Positions 35,252 through 44,693 of a DNA stretch of 64,000 nt are shown one piece after another. Both the position numbers and the translations under genes were made by a program. The stretch covers positions 3,100,001-3,164,000 of the forward strand of contig NZ_CP030055.1 of assembly GCF_015291645.1 (NCBI RefSeq), written 5' to 3'. The notes under the pieces were generated by a model. It saw nothing but the letters and a program-made list of their open reading frames with translations. It made no database searches and was not told the DNA's origin. Source of the stretch: Bradyrhizobium sp. CCBAU 53340. Lineage in GTDB: Bacteria; Pseudomonadota; Alphaproteobacteria; Rhizobiales; Xanthobacteraceae. Each line of letters starts with the position of its first letter. The stretch's first letter is position 1.

Positions 35252-35912
35252 CGCGGCTCTCGACGAAATCAACTGCTCTCACTAAAGAAAAATCTGGTTC
35301 TTATCAAGCGACTTCACTGTTTTTATCACTCAAGGCATCTCTGTTGGACGCTCAGGAGAGTTCGTGGGGAGGATTGCAGGCGGGCTCGCTTCAAGTCGTG
35401 GCGACCGACCACGGCTCTTTCACGGCGGAGCAGTAGTGCGCGCGCCGGCAAACAGAGACAGCCAATGAATGTCGGTATCGGTGGTTGCGCCTCCGGGATT
35501 TGAACCTGCAATTCGACCCGTGTGAAATTCTGACCAGAGACACCGCCTGCTAGCATACGATAGCGGCATCGAAAATTCGCTCGTTTGCGATTTTTCGCGA
35601 CATAGGCCGCTTTCAGCCGACTGGTAGCCGGAGAATCTTTCAACATTCCCCTGCGTGAGCGTAAAGCTGCGCTTAGATAACTCGCCCGCAGTCTTCGGGC
35701 CCGTTTGGAAACGGAATTCGGAAGCCGCACAGAGGACTAAAGGCGTAGTGTTTCATCAAACATGTTGCTGCTCTCTTAGCTAGCTTGCAGCATAACATAC
35801 ATTGCGCAGGCCCAACCGAGCAGGTGCTGTCAGGCGGCCATCGCAAATTGGCGTAGTTTAGCGAACAAATCGGACAACTCGCCCCAGCGGCGTTCCTGGA
35901 GCGATTGGAGCC
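35252..35912. other. 660-base intergenic region at the cassette's right edge
   Basis: Contains copy 2 of the 38-bp repeat (35467-35504) and otherwise no gene I can support. The promoter of the MocR gene should lie at 35252-35330. Downstream of the repeat the sequence carries several short AT/GC-mixed stretches without motifs. Confidence 0.5.
35467..35504 (+). repeat. 38-bp direct repeat, copy 2 (right end of nucleoside cassette)
   Basis: One mismatch to 26815-26852. In this copy the tRNA likeness goes further: the minus strand reads GCAGGTTCAAATCC, six bases, then CGCAACCA, the end of an initiator tRNA except for the middle six. Distance between the copies is 8.65 kb. Confidence 0.85.
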
Positions 35913-36845
35913 TTACGAGCGGCGCCGCGGCCTGTCTCGACTGGGCGTCCGGGAAGGCGAGCGCCACGCCTCGAGGAGCATCTTGAGGAATTGGCTGGCA
36001 TGAGGGGATAGCGTCGACCCGTGCCTGCGCACGATTCCGATCGTCCGCGACACCTCCGGCTCCGTCAACCTGACGGTGTGAATGATCGGATGGCCGGCGG
36101 CCGGTGTCGCGAGCCTCGGCAGTACGGCGATGCCTAGTCCCGCTTCGACGAGACCGAGCGAGCCGGAGAGGTGAGCAACTTCATAGGACCAGTTTAGTTG
36201 CAGGCCGTGTCGCGCCAGCGCGTTGTCGATCAACGCGCGGTTGCCACTGTTGCGGCCGACGGTAATAACCCGGTGCGATACGATCTCCGACCAGCTTACC
36301 TGTTTACGCGATGCCAACGGATGGTCGTGGCGGCAGGCCAAGACGAACGGATCTTCAACCAGTTTCTCGAATTCGATTTCGGCATGCGAAGCACCGATGA
36401 AGTTGATGCCGAAGTCGGCTTCTCCGCGCGCGACCGCTTCCAGTCCCTCATTGGCCCCGATGTCCAGAATCCGGATGCGGATGCGCGGATATGCCTCGGC
36501 AAAACGGCCGATCGCACGCGGCAGGAAATAGAACACCGCCGTCGGCACCGCAGCCACCGAGACCAGGCCTGAACTTCGCGCGCCGATATCATGGATGGCG
36601 AGCACCGAGGTCTCGAACTCGTCGATGAGACGGCGCACCTTCGGCAAGAAATCGCGGCCGGTCATGGTGAGATTGACGTGACGGGTCGACCGCTCGAGCA
36701 ACGGCGCACCGAGGCTCTCTTCCAGCTTCTGAATGCGTCGGCTGAGTGCCGGCTGCGACAGGTTGAGCGCCTTGGCGGTGCGGACAAAGCTTCCCGTCTC
36801 CGCCACGCTAATGAACGCCTTGAGGTCGAGCAGTTCTGCGTTCAT
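35913..36845 (-). CDS. LysR-family regulator
   Basis: 310-aa LysR-type regulator: winged helix in residues 1-60 (LNLSQPALSRRIQKLEESLG) and a LysR substrate domain from about 90. It is divergent from the PrpF/DctA operon, with 118 bases between the starts holding an AT-rich stretch (ATTATACCGTATGATGC) that could carry a T-N11-A site. In alphaproteobacteria such regulators activate tricarboxylate or aromatic ring-cleavage genes in response to the acid. The C terminus is rich in arginine and serine. Confidence 0.9.
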   Translation of the reverse strand: MNAELLDLKAFISVAETGSFVRTAKALNLSQPALSRRIQKLEESLGAPLLERSTRHVNLTMTGRDFLPKVRRLIDEFETSVLAIHDIGARSSGLVSVAAVPTAVFYFLPRAIGRFAEAYPRIRIRILDIGANEGLEAVARGEADFGINFIGASHAEIEFEKLVEDPFVLACRHDHPLASRKQVSWSEIVSHRVITVGRNSGNRALIDNALARHGLQLNWSYEVAHLSGSLGLVEAGLGIAVLPRLATPAAGHPIIHTVRLTEPEVSRTIGIVRRHGSTLSPHASQFLKMLLEAWRSPSRTPSRDRPRRRS

Positions 36846-36963
36846 GGCTGGCTCCCATTATACCGTATGATGCATTAATACTTCAGATATTTGCATTTTA
36901 CAGAAGAGTTGCAAGAGCCCATGCTCTGTTCGCACGAAGATGTTGCCGAACGGAACAGCTCCA

Positions 36964-38037
36964 ATGAACGATCAGATTGCGATTCCCTGTGTGGTCATGC
37001 GCGGCGGAACCTCGCGCGGGCCGTTTTTCCTGGCCAGCGATCTCCCGGCCGATCCCAGGGCGCGCGATGCGGTCCTGCTGTCGGTGATGGGGGGCGGGCA
37101 CGACCTGGGCATCGATGGAATCGGCGGCGGCAATGCCGTCATCAACAAGGTCGCGATCATCGGACCGGCATCGGTCCCCGGCGCCGATGTCGACTACCTG
37201 TTCGCCCAGGTAAGGGTGCGTGAAGGGATCGTCGATACGTCGCCGAACTGCGGGAATATGCTGGCAGCGGTGGGACCGTTCGCAATCGAAGCCGGTCTCG
37301 TCGCCGCGTCCGCAGATCGCACCCATGTGCGCATCCACAATGTCAACACCGGCAAGCTGATTGATGCCACGGTTGCCACTCCCGGCGGGCGGGTGACTTA
37401 CGAGGGCGACGCGCGGATCGACGGCGTGCCGGGAACGGCCGCGCCCATCGAGCTGTCGTTTCCCAACGCGGCCGGCGCGCGCACCGGTCGCCTGCTGCCG
37501 ACGGGACGACCGGTCGACCGCATCGATGGGATCGAGGTGACCTGCATCGACGCGGCGATGCCGGTCATGCTGATCCGCGCGGCGGATCTGGGATGGACCG
37601 GCCGCGAGGCGCCATCGGATTTCGTCGACAGCGGCTTCCGCGCGCGTCTCGAAAGCCTGCGCGTCGAGGCCGGACGCCTGATGGGTTTTCCAGATGCCGC
37701 GAACATGGTGATCCCGAAGCCGGTTCTGATTGCCTCTGCCGGCGAGGCGACGTTGAACGTCAGATACTTCATGCCGCACGAGTGCCACAGCGCGCTGGCG
37801 GTGACCGGCGCCGTCGCGATCGCGACGGCGTGTGTGACGCCAGGCACGATCGCGGCAGAGATGGTCGGACCGCTGGCGCCGCCGGTGCCGATCACGCTCG
37901 CCCATCCCTCCGGCCAGCTCGTGGTTCGGCTGGAGCCCGGCCCGGTTGCCCGGGTGCAGCGGACCGCCCGCCGGATTTTCCAGGGTCACGTCTTCGCCCG
38001 GCGAGTGCACGTGCCTCATTCAATCCTGGCGGCCTGA
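36964..38037 (+). CDS. PrpF/GalD-like isomerase (4-oxalomesaconate tautomerase type)
   Basis: 357-aa PrpF-fold protein. It begins MNDQIAIPCVVMRGGTSRGP, the family's hallmark N terminus, and carries SPNCGNMLAAVGPFA with the catalytic cysteine and a second cysteine in MPHECHSALAVTGA. PrpF isomerises aconitates; GalD tautomerises 4-oxalomesaconate in the gallate and protocatechuate 4,5-pathways. A DctA-type carrier follows directly, which favours an external tricarboxylate or unsaturated acid such as trans-aconitate. An in-frame ATG at 36940 would add eight residues. Confidence 0.87.
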   Translation: MNDQIAIPCVVMRGGTSRGPFFLASDLPADPRARDAVLLSVMGGGHDLGIDGIGGGNAVINKVAIIGPASVPGADVDYLFAQVRVREGIVDTSPNCGNMLAAVGPFAIEAGLVAASADRTHVRIHNVNTGKLIDATVATPGGRVTYEGDARIDGVPGTAAPIELSFPNAAGARTGRLLPTGRPVDRIDGIEVTCIDAAMPVMLIRAADLGWTGREAPSDFVDSGFRARLESLRVEAGRLMGFPDAANMVIPKPVLIASAGEATLNVRYFMPHECHSALAVTGAVAIATACVTPGTIAAEMVGPLAPPVPITLAHPSGQLVVRLEPGPVARVQRTARRIFQGHVFARRVHVPHSILAA

Positions 38038-38090
38038 ACTCGGTCCGCCTTAAGCCATCGATAAGAATCAGAATCATGGGAGAAACGAGA

Positions 38091-39476
38091 ATGCACACGC
38101 AAGCGCTGGCTGGGTCTCCAAGCATCGAGGTGCGAAAGCCGTTCTACCGGATTCTCTACGTCCAGGTGCTGATCGGTCTCGTGCTGGGTGTCCTGACCGG
38201 CCATCTCTGGCCCGACTTTGGTGCCGCGCTCAAGCCCCTCGGGGACGGCTTCGTCAAGCTGGTCAAGATGATGATCGCGCCGATCGTGTTCTGCACCATC
38301 GTCAGCGGCATCAACAGCATCAGCGATTCCCGCGAGGTCGGTCGCACGCTGGTGAAATCCATGGCGCTGTTCTATCTGCTGACCGTGCTCGCCCTGCTGG
38401 CCGGGCTGATGGCTGTTTCGTTGATCCAGCCGGGCGTAGGCATGCATGTTTCAGTCAGTACGCTGGATCCGTCGGTGGCTGCGAAATTCACCAAGCAGGC
38501 CGCTGCGACCGGATTTGCTGACTTCGTGCTGCATATCATCCCGCATTCGTTCTTTGGTGCGTTCGCCGATGGCGAAGTGCTGCCGGTCCTGCTGGTCTCC
38601 ATCCTGATCGCCTTCGGCCTAAGCCGTGCCGGAGATGGCGGTGCCGTAGTGACGAAGGCGGTTGAATCGTTCTCGCAGGTTCTGTTTATCTCCTTCGGTT
38701 TCATCATGAAGCTTGCCCCGCTCGGCGCCTTCGGCGCCATGGCGTTCACGGTGGGCCGCTATGGCATCCGTTCGATCGGCTCACTCGGGCTGCTGATCCT
38801 GACATTCTATATCGCCTGCTCGGTCTTCGTGGTCGTGGTGCTCGGGACGCTGGCGCGGTTGAACGGCTTCAGCCTGTGGAAGACCATCCGCTACTTCAAA
38901 GAAGAGCTGCTGATCGTGCTCGGCACGTCATCGTCGGAGCCGGCACTGCCTGGCGCGCTGCGCAAGTTGGAGCAGCTCGGGTGCCGGAAAGGCGTGTCAG
39001 GGCTCGTGCTGCCGATGGGTTACTCTTTCAATCTGGACGGCAGCGCCATTTATCTCACCCTGGCGTCCATCTTCATCGCTCAGGCCTGCGACATTCACCT
39101 GTCTTGGGGGCAGATTGCGGCGATGCTCGGATTGATGTTGCTGACGTCGAAAGGGGCGGCCGGCGTCACCGGCAGCGGCTTCGTCGCGCTTGTCGCAACT
39201 CTTACCGTCATGCCGGACTTGCCCGTGACCGGCGTGGCGCTGCTCGTCGGTATTGACCGTTTCATGTCGGAAGCGAGGGCACTGACCAGCATGATCAGCA
39301 ACTGTGTCGCAGCCATCGTCGTTTCGCTGTGGGAGAACGCCTGTGACCGTGAGGCGTTGGCCCGTGAACTGGGACAGAGTAGCGCTACCGAACCCGCAGC
39401 GGGATCGAAGAATGCCGCAGCAGCAGTGGTGCAGGAGGGCAAGAGCTGGATGCCGACGCCGCAATCGGCCGCTTGA
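38091..39476 (+). CDS. dctA: C4-dicarboxylate transporter, DctA family
   Basis: 461-aa dicarboxylate/proton-sodium symporter. Family signatures are KMMIAPIVFCTIVSGI, the HP1 serine-rich segment LGTSSSEPALPGAL, SFNLDGSAIYLT in TM7 and KGAAGVTGSGFVAL in HP2, the substrate-binding elements of the GltPh/DctA fold. ATG 38091 follows GGGAG at eight bases; the frame is open far upstream but that region overlaps prpF. It lies 53 bases after the PrpF-like gene and probably imports its substrate. The symbol denotes the family; this copy may be specialised. Confidence 0.9.
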   Translation: MHTQALAGSPSIEVRKPFYRILYVQVLIGLVLGVLTGHLWPDFGAALKPLGDGFVKLVKMMIAPIVFCTIVSGINSISDSREVGRTLVKSMALFYLLTVLALLAGLMAVSLIQPGVGMHVSVSTLDPSVAAKFTKQAAATGFADFVLHIIPHSFFGAFADGEVLPVLLVSILIAFGLSRAGDGGAVVTKAVESFSQVLFISFGFIMKLAPLGAFGAMAFTVGRYGIRSIGSLGLLILTFYIACSVFVVVVLGTLARLNGFSLWKTIRYFKEELLIVLGTSSSEPALPGALRKLEQLGCRKGVSGLVLPMGYSFNLDGSAIYLTLASIFIAQACDIHLSWGQIAAMLGLMLLTSKGAAGVTGSGFVALVATLTVMPDLPVTGVALLVGIDRFMSEARALTSMISNCVAAIVVSLWENACDREALARELGQSSATEPAAGSKNAAAAVVQEGKSWMPTPQSAA

Positions 39477-39580
39477 GGGAGGGACACTTCGGCCGGCGTT
39501 GGACTTCGCGCGGCGGATACCGCGAGCTCGGCCGGCTCAATGGAAGCCGGCGGGTGGCGGCAAAGCCCGAGCTTTGCGAT

Positions 39581-40078
39581 TCACGTCTGCGCTGTCTCCG
39601 CAACCGCAGCGGCTTCCCAACCCGGTTCGACGGGGAACATGTACCAGGTGGTCAGCACGACCTTTGAAAACAGCCAACGACCGTTCTCTCTGACGTATTC
39701 ATCGTCGAAGCGCCCACCAACCATAATGCTTTTGCCGTTGAGGACGGGACGCCCGTCGAGATGGCTGTAGCCTTTGCCGTGGTCACCGTCGATCTCGACG
39801 ACATGCGCGTGGATGAATTGGCGCGCCCACTTGATGGGAAAGTTGATGAAGAAAGATCGAATCGCCTCGCGGCCGGTGACGGATGGCCGCCCGCCGTAGG
39901 AAACGGTAGCGTTCTCAGAAAAGAGATCCGCCAGTTCAGCCACTCTCTCCTGATTGACATATTCGTGGTAGGTGCAGCGGAGCGTTCTGATGGCCTCTCG
40001 ATCGTCATGCTCGGCAAGGCGCCTCTCGAGCGCTTCAATTCTGGCTCGAAGGTCCGCAACACTGTCTGAATTGCTCAT
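39581..40078 (-). CDS. SnoaL-like (NTF2-fold) protein
   Basis: 165-aa protein with an N-terminal coiled segment (VADLRARIEALERRLAEHDD) followed by a SnoaL_4/scytalone-dehydratase-type alpha+beta barrel from about residue 28: TYHEYVNQERVAELADLF, then VTGREAIRSFF and GRWLFSKVVLTTWY. Family members act as small dehydratases, isomerases or ring-hydroxylating accessory proteins. ATG 40078 is supported by the coiled start; the frame is open to 40201 within the SDR gene. Last gene of a three-gene minus-strand unit with two SDRs. Confidence 0.83.
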   Translation of the reverse strand: MSNSDSVADLRARIEALERRLAEHDDREAIRTLRCTYHEYVNQERVAELADLFSENATVSYGGRPSVTGREAIRSFFINFPIKWARQFIHAHVVEIDGDHGKGYSHLDGRPVLNGKSIMVGGRFDDEYVRENGRWLFSKVVLTTWYMFPVEPGWEAAAVAETAQT

Positions 40079-40094
40079 GGTCCATCCGTTTTCG

Positions 40095-40928
40095 TTAGAA
40101 GTTGTCTGGCTTGTGGAGCCGGTGGTCACCGATGATGTCGCGGAGCCGCTCCTCGACGCGGAGCCGTACGGCCGGGTGCGGGAGGATGTAGAAGTCGTCA
40201 TCGTAAATCGCTTGCATCGTTATCCTGGCGACATCGGCGGCGCTCACATTGGATGCCTCCATCCCCGCTCTGACGCGCCGATCGAACGGCGCGCTCTCGG
40301 GATTTGTGGACGCCAGGTGCGCAGGACGATGCCTGTCCGAGTCGGCAATGGCCGTCTTGACCAGCGACGGGCACAACACGTTGACCTTCAGCTTGGAGTC
40401 GGAGAGCTCGAGATCCTTCAAAAGGCACTCGGACAAGGCAACCACCGCGTGCTTGCTGGCGCAGTAAACTCCTGATCCCGCAACCGCGGTTAGCCCTGCA
40501 GCGGAAGACGTATTGACGATGTGACCCTCATCGCCGTCCGCAATCATGCGCGGAACGAAGCATTGAATGCCGTGGGCAACCCCCAGCAGGTTGACGTTTA
40601 GCACCCATTTCCAGTCTTCTGGGGTTGCGGACCAGACCGGGCCAAGCGTCGCGACGCCGGCGTTGTTGAAGAGCAGATGAACGTGTCCGAACTCTTCAAA
40701 AGCGAGGTCTGCAAGGCTCCGAACGGCCTCGAAGCTGGAAACGTCACAGTGTTGCGTGCGTACAACGATGCCGCTTGACATCAGGCTTCTTGTCGTCGAG
40801 AGACCGTCGTGATCGACGTCCGCGAGAACGAGCTTCATGCCGCGTTCAGCACAAGCAATGGCCAATTCGCGACCGATGCCGCTCGCAGCCCCCGTAATGA
40901 CAGCAACCCTTCCGTCGAACTGCTTCAT
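40095..40928 (-). CDS. short-chain dehydrogenase/reductase
   Basis: 277-aa classical SDR with ITGAASGIGRE (cofactor), NNAGV, a catalytic serine in NTSSAAGLT and the pair Tyr/Lys in GVYCASKHAVV. A C-terminal extension (YILPHPAVRLRVEERLRDII) is typical of SDRs acting on larger hydrophobic alcohols. It overlaps the next upstream SDR by four bases (ATGA) and precedes the SnoaL gene by 17 bases. The substrate is unknown; the pairing with SnoaL suggests steroid- or terpenoid-like or aromatic ketols. Confidence 0.88.
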   Translation of the reverse strand: MKQFDGRVAVITGAASGIGRELAIACAERGMKLVLADVDHDGLSTTRSLMSSGIVVRTQHCDVSSFEAVRSLADLAFEEFGHVHLLFNNAGVATLGPVWSATPEDWKWVLNVNLLGVAHGIQCFVPRMIADGDEGHIVNTSSAAGLTAVAGSGVYCASKHAVVALSECLLKDLELSDSKLKVNVLCPSLVKTAIADSDRHRPAHLASTNPESAPFDRRVRAGMEASNVSAADVARITMQAIYDDDFYILPHPAVRLRVEERLRDIIGDHRLHKPDNF

Positions 40929-41728
40929 GCCGCAGTGATCCCACCATCCACGGTGAAGACCGAGCCGGTGATGTAACTTGCGGCCGGGGACGCCAGCAGC
41001 AGGCTGATGCCGGCGATCTCGCGCGGCATCGCAATTCGCCTCATGGGAACCATGGCTTCAAGCGGCTTCGTCCCGGCCTCGTCAAGCAGGCGGCCGCCGC
41101 CGAGCGACGTCCGGAAGAAGCCGGGTGCAATGGCATTTACCTGAATGTCGAACGGAGCCAATTCGAGAGCCGCCTGCCTGACGAGATTCACGACCGCGGC
41201 TTTTGAAGCTGCGTACGAATATCCAGTGGCCCAGGCGCCGCGTAGTCCGCCCACGGACGCGGTAACCACGATCCGGCCGCTGCGCTGTGCCTTCATGTGG
41301 CGGGCCGCAGCCTGCATCGTTGTGAATACACCGGTCTGGTTCGTTGCGAGGACCTCGTTCCACGCGGCGAGATCGACATTTTCGATGTTGCCCTTTGGCG
41401 AGACAATTCCCGGCCCGGCGCTTATTCCGGCATTGGCGAACACGACGTCGAGCTTGCCTTTGCGCGCGACGACGTCGTCCACCAGGCGGCGGACGGCCTG
41501 TGGATCTGCGACATCGACCGTTGCAATCTCCGCCGCAGGAATCACTTCCTGACTGACCCGCCTCAGTTCTTTCTCGTTCCGGTCCACCAGGATGACGTCA
41601 GCTCCGTTAGCCAGCATCGCCTCGGCAATGGCCAAGCCGAGGCCGCTCGCGCCTCCGGTCACAATGGTCACAAGTCCTCTCACGGAGAAAAGGTGCTCGG
41701 CTGCCAATGACATGCGTTTGTCTTTCAT
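40925..41728 (-). CDS. short-chain dehydrogenase/reductase
   Basis: 267-aa classical SDR: VTGGASGLGLA, an aspartate in LVDRNE pointing to NAD, ANAGIS, a catalytic serine in VTASVGGLRG and Tyr/Lys in GYSYAASKAAV. ATG 41728 or 41713 are both possible; the longer frame to 41902 has no family character. The C terminus overlaps the second SDR start. The gene is divergent from an MFS carrier at 42020, which probably brings in the substrate of this three-enzyme unit. Confidence 0.88.
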   Translation of the reverse strand: MKDKRMSLAAEHLFSVRGLVTIVTGGASGLGLAIAEAMLANGADVILVDRNEKELRRVSQEVIPAAEIATVDVADPQAVRRLVDDVVARKGKLDVVFANAGISAGPGIVSPKGNIENVDLAAWNEVLATNQTGVFTTMQAAARHMKAQRSGRIVVTASVGGLRGAWATGYSYAASKAAVVNLVRQAALELAPFDIQVNAIAPGFFRTSLGGGRLLDEAGTKPLEAMVPMRRIAMPREIAGISLLLASPAASYITGSVFTVDGGITAA

Positions 41729-42019
41729 AGGCTTGATTTCGAATGCGCCATATTGGCGTGCTTCGACGAATGGAGGCACGAGGCCCCAAAGATCGAGGCA
41801 TATCCCTATCGAAATAGGCAGTTGCGCCCCGACACCGCGAGATCCCGGTCCGAAGGGACGCGCCGGCGCCTGGGACAGACAAACGCAGTTCATCAGCGAC
41901 ATTGTCGCAATCGCGACAATCGATGCAGAAAAACTTGCCTAGCGTCGCCCCGAAGCCGGGCGCATGCGGATGGCCCGGCAGCAACGAAAGACCGCCGCCA
42001 GGGGAAACGGACAGCTATC

Positions 42020-43351
42020 ATGACAATCGAGACAACGAATGTTCTGCTCGCTGCTCCGGGCGAGGCGAGAGACGGAATCGTCCGGCTGTTTACGAAGATA
42101 AGTTGGCGTTTGCTGCCGTTCCTGATGCTTTGTTACGTCGTGGCCTTCCTTGATCGAATCAATATCGGATTCGCTCAGCTCCAGATGAAGCAGACGCTAC
42201 CTTTCAGCGATGCCACCTATGGAATCGGCGCGGGGATATTCTTCGTCGGATATATGCTGTTCGAGGTTCCCAGCAATTTGCTGCTCGAGCGGATCGGCGT
42301 GCGAAAGACGTTGCTCCGGATCATGTTCGCCTGGGGCATCGTCGTCGCGGCGATGGCGTTCGTCCAGACGCCTCTTCAGTTCTACATCGGGCGGGTGTTG
42401 CTCGGCGTTTTCGAGGCTGGCTTTCTCCCCGGTGTGATCCTCTATCTGACTTATTGGTATCCGTCGGGAAGGCGCGGCCAGGTGATGGCCACGTTCATGT
42501 CGGCAACAGCGATCGCTCCGCTTCTGGCCGGCCCGCTCTGCGGAGCGACACTGAAGTACCTCGATGGCATCGAAGGCCTGCATGGCTGGCAATGGCTCTT
42601 CATTTCCCAGGGAGTGCCGGCCTCGATTCTGGGCATCGCGTCCTATTTCTACCTTCAGGACGGGCCGGAGGATGGCGACTGGCTAACAGCCAAAGAGAAG
42701 TCTCTGCTGCGGCTCCAGCATGAGCAGGATCATCCGGAGGTCGAGACCTCCTCGCATAGCGGCTTCTGGCAAATGGCGACGGATCCCAAGATCTACGGTC
42801 TGATCCTGGTGGACATTCTTCTTCTTGGCGCAAATTACACGATGGTGTTTTCGATCCCGTCGATGATCAAGAGCTGGGGTATCTCGGATTTGCTTCACGT
42901 CGGTTTGCTCTCGACTTTGCCTCAGATCGCGGGCGTGATCGGTATGATCCTGGTTGGCCGGCATTCCGACAGGCATCGCGAGCGGCGGTGGCACTATGCA
43001 TTATGCGTTTCGGTCGCCGCTCTGGGGATTCTTCTGATGATTTTTGCGAAAGGCAACATCGCATTCGCGATACCTGGCCTTACAATCGCCGGCCTCGGCT
43101 TCATCTCCGCCGTTCCGCTGTTCGTTACGACCTGTACCGAATATCTGTCGAAGGCGAGCATTGCCGGGGGAGTTGCGTTCATCGCAGGGCTTGCCAATCT
43201 CGGCCCGGCCGCGGCGCCGCCAGCCACGATATTCATTGCGACTGTCACGGGCAGTCCGGTCTACAGCCTCTATCTGGTTGTGGTCTTGTATCTGCTGTCC
43301 GGGGCCGTCCTGCTGGTCACGTTGCGCGGTGCTCCGTCGCGCGGCCGGTGA
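42020..43351 (+). CDS. MFS transporter, anion:cation symporter (phthalate/tartrate permease-like)
   Basis: 443-aa inner-membrane carrier with 12 helices. It contains AFLDRINIGFAQLQM, FEVPSNLLLERIGVRK and the loop YWYPSGRRGQVMATF, diagnostic of the ACS family that carries organic anions such as phthalate, tartrate, hydroxyphenylacetate and glucarate. The start follows AGGGGAAACGG. It is divergent from the SDR/SnoaL unit and followed by an ABM protein. It probably imports a carboxylate for these enzymes. Confidence 0.9.
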   Translation: MTIETTNVLLAAPGEARDGIVRLFTKISWRLLPFLMLCYVVAFLDRINIGFAQLQMKQTLPFSDATYGIGAGIFFVGYMLFEVPSNLLLERIGVRKTLLRIMFAWGIVVAAMAFVQTPLQFYIGRVLLGVFEAGFLPGVILYLTYWYPSGRRGQVMATFMSATAIAPLLAGPLCGATLKYLDGIEGLHGWQWLFISQGVPASILGIASYFYLQDGPEDGDWLTAKEKSLLRLQHEQDHPEVETSSHSGFWQMATDPKIYGLILVDILLLGANYTMVFSIPSMIKSWGISDLLHVGLLSTLPQIAGVIGMILVGRHSDRHRERRWHYALCVSVAALGILLMIFAKGNIAFAIPGLTIAGLGFISAVPLFVTTCTEYLSKASIAGGVAFIAGLANLGPAAAPPATIFIATVTGSPVYSLYLVVVLYLLSGAVLLVTLRGAPSRGR

Positions 43352-43418
43352 CGATCCGATTCGACGCAACGAACGCCAAAGCAGGCGCGCGAAGCAATAC
43401 GAACGGAGAGGGAGTTTG

Positions 43419-43715
43419 ATGATTATCGTGGTTGGATCTGTGGACTCGCGAAGTGAAAGCTTCGCCGATCTGGTGAAGCTCAGTCTCGAGCACGTGCATC
43501 GGTCTCGCGGAAAGGATGGCTGTATCGAACACATCGTGCAGATTGATTGCGAAGAGCCCCTCTGCTTGCGGTTTTTTGAACGTTGGCGTGATGCTGCCGC
43601 GTTGAAGCTACATTTCGCCCAACCGAGCTCACGAGCGTTCGTACAACAAGTCGCCAAGCTATGCTCGGAGCCGCCGGTCATGGCGATCTATGATGCCGAG
43701 GAAAGGTCGATCTAG
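43419..43715 (+). CDS. antibiotic-biosynthesis-monooxygenase (ABM/YgiN) domain protein
   Basis: 98-aa single-domain ABM protein: a ferredoxin-like fold with MIIVVGSVDSRSESF at the start and RFFERWRDAAALKLHF (strand and helix) in the middle. Such cofactor-free proteins oxidise quinols or protect enzymes in aromatic pathways. A GGAGAGGGAG ribosome site precedes ATG 43419; longer in-frame extensions overlap the MFS gene. It is 67 bases after the MFS gene, so probably co-transcribed. Confidence 0.82.
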   Translation: MIIVVGSVDSRSESFADLVKLSLEHVHRSRGKDGCIEHIVQIDCEEPLCLRFFERWRDAAALKLHFAQPSSRAFVQQVAKLCSEPPVMAIYDAEERSI

Positions 43716-43988
43716 AGCTCTTGGCGCCCGACAGTTCGGCTCTCGCGGTCGAGACGCAGTGGGGCCGCCATAGACCTTTCTGAGTGTGATGGCCCACCGT
43801 TGGCGCACGCAAATGGACTTCGGCGCCCAATATGTTGCGCCCAGGGTTTCAGGGATGCAAAAGTATAGCCCGTAAGCAGCGTGGTATCGGCAGGGAGTAG
43901 GGGCGAGGCCGCCAGCCAGGAAATCAGCGGGCGAGCTCGGCTGGCCCTTGCCCGCGCAGGGCTTCGAGCAGGGCGGGTATCGTTGCGA

Positions 43989-44693
43989 ATGAACAAATCG
44001 GTTCTGAAGGCTGTTCTGCGCAAGAACAAATGGTTTGCCAGCCTTCCCCCATCGTTGGCGGACAACATTCTTCGTCTGGGGCGCATTCGAACCGCGGATG
44101 ATTCGTTGATCTATTCGGCCACCGATAGCCGGGACGGATTGCTTGCCTTGATTTCGGGGCAAGTCCGCCTCACGGGCTTTTCGCGGTCTGGAAATCCATC
44201 CTTCCTTCTCGTTTCCTCGCCCGGGTCGTGGATAGGTTTAACCTCGGCCCTTGACGGGCGTGCTTATGGCTATGACGCGTTTGCCATAGGAAAGACCGTG
44301 CTCTTTCATCTGAGCCAGGAGCGGTTCGACGCGCTTATCAACGAGAGCAATGAGAACTATTCGGCGTTTGTCCGACTGGTCTGCGATCACCTGCGCGTTT
44401 CGATCCAGAACCTGATCATTCTGCGCAATCGGCGTCCACTTCACCGCCTCGCGCAGGAATTGCGAAGACTGGCAGAACGTCACGGCCGCCAAACCAAAAA
44501 GGGACTGGTTATCGATCTGCGATTGTCGCAGGAGGACCTTGCGGTGATGATTGGCGTCGGCCGCCAGACGATCAATCGCCTGCTCAGGAGTCTCGAGCAG
44601 GATGGAATTGCGACGACCAAATACGCGTCTGTTACGATTCATAACCTGCCAGCCATCGAGCGCCTCAGTTCAAGCGATGGCGTCGACAGCTAG
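43989..44693 (+). CDS. Crp/Fnr-family regulator
   Basis: 234-aa regulator with a cyclic-nucleotide-binding-like domain (about 20-140) and a C-terminal helix-turn-helix (about 170-220; LSQEDLAVMIGVGRQTINRLL). The N-terminal cysteine cluster of Fnr is absent, so it is not an Fe-S oxygen sensor. The frame extends upstream to 43881 without homology. It stands alone, and no obvious target is adjacent; regulation of the MFS/ABM or SDR genes is possible. Confidence 0.87.
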   Translation: MNKSVLKAVLRKNKWFASLPPSLADNILRLGRIRTADDSLIYSATDSRDGLLALISGQVRLTGFSRSGNPSFLLVSSPGSWIGLTSALDGRAYGYDAFAIGKTVLFHLSQERFDALINESNENYSAFVRLVCDHLRVSIQNLIILRNRRPLHRLAQELRRLAERHGRQTKKGLVIDLRLSQEDLAVMIGVGRQTINRLLRSLEQDGIATTKYASVTIHNLPAIERLSSSDGVDS

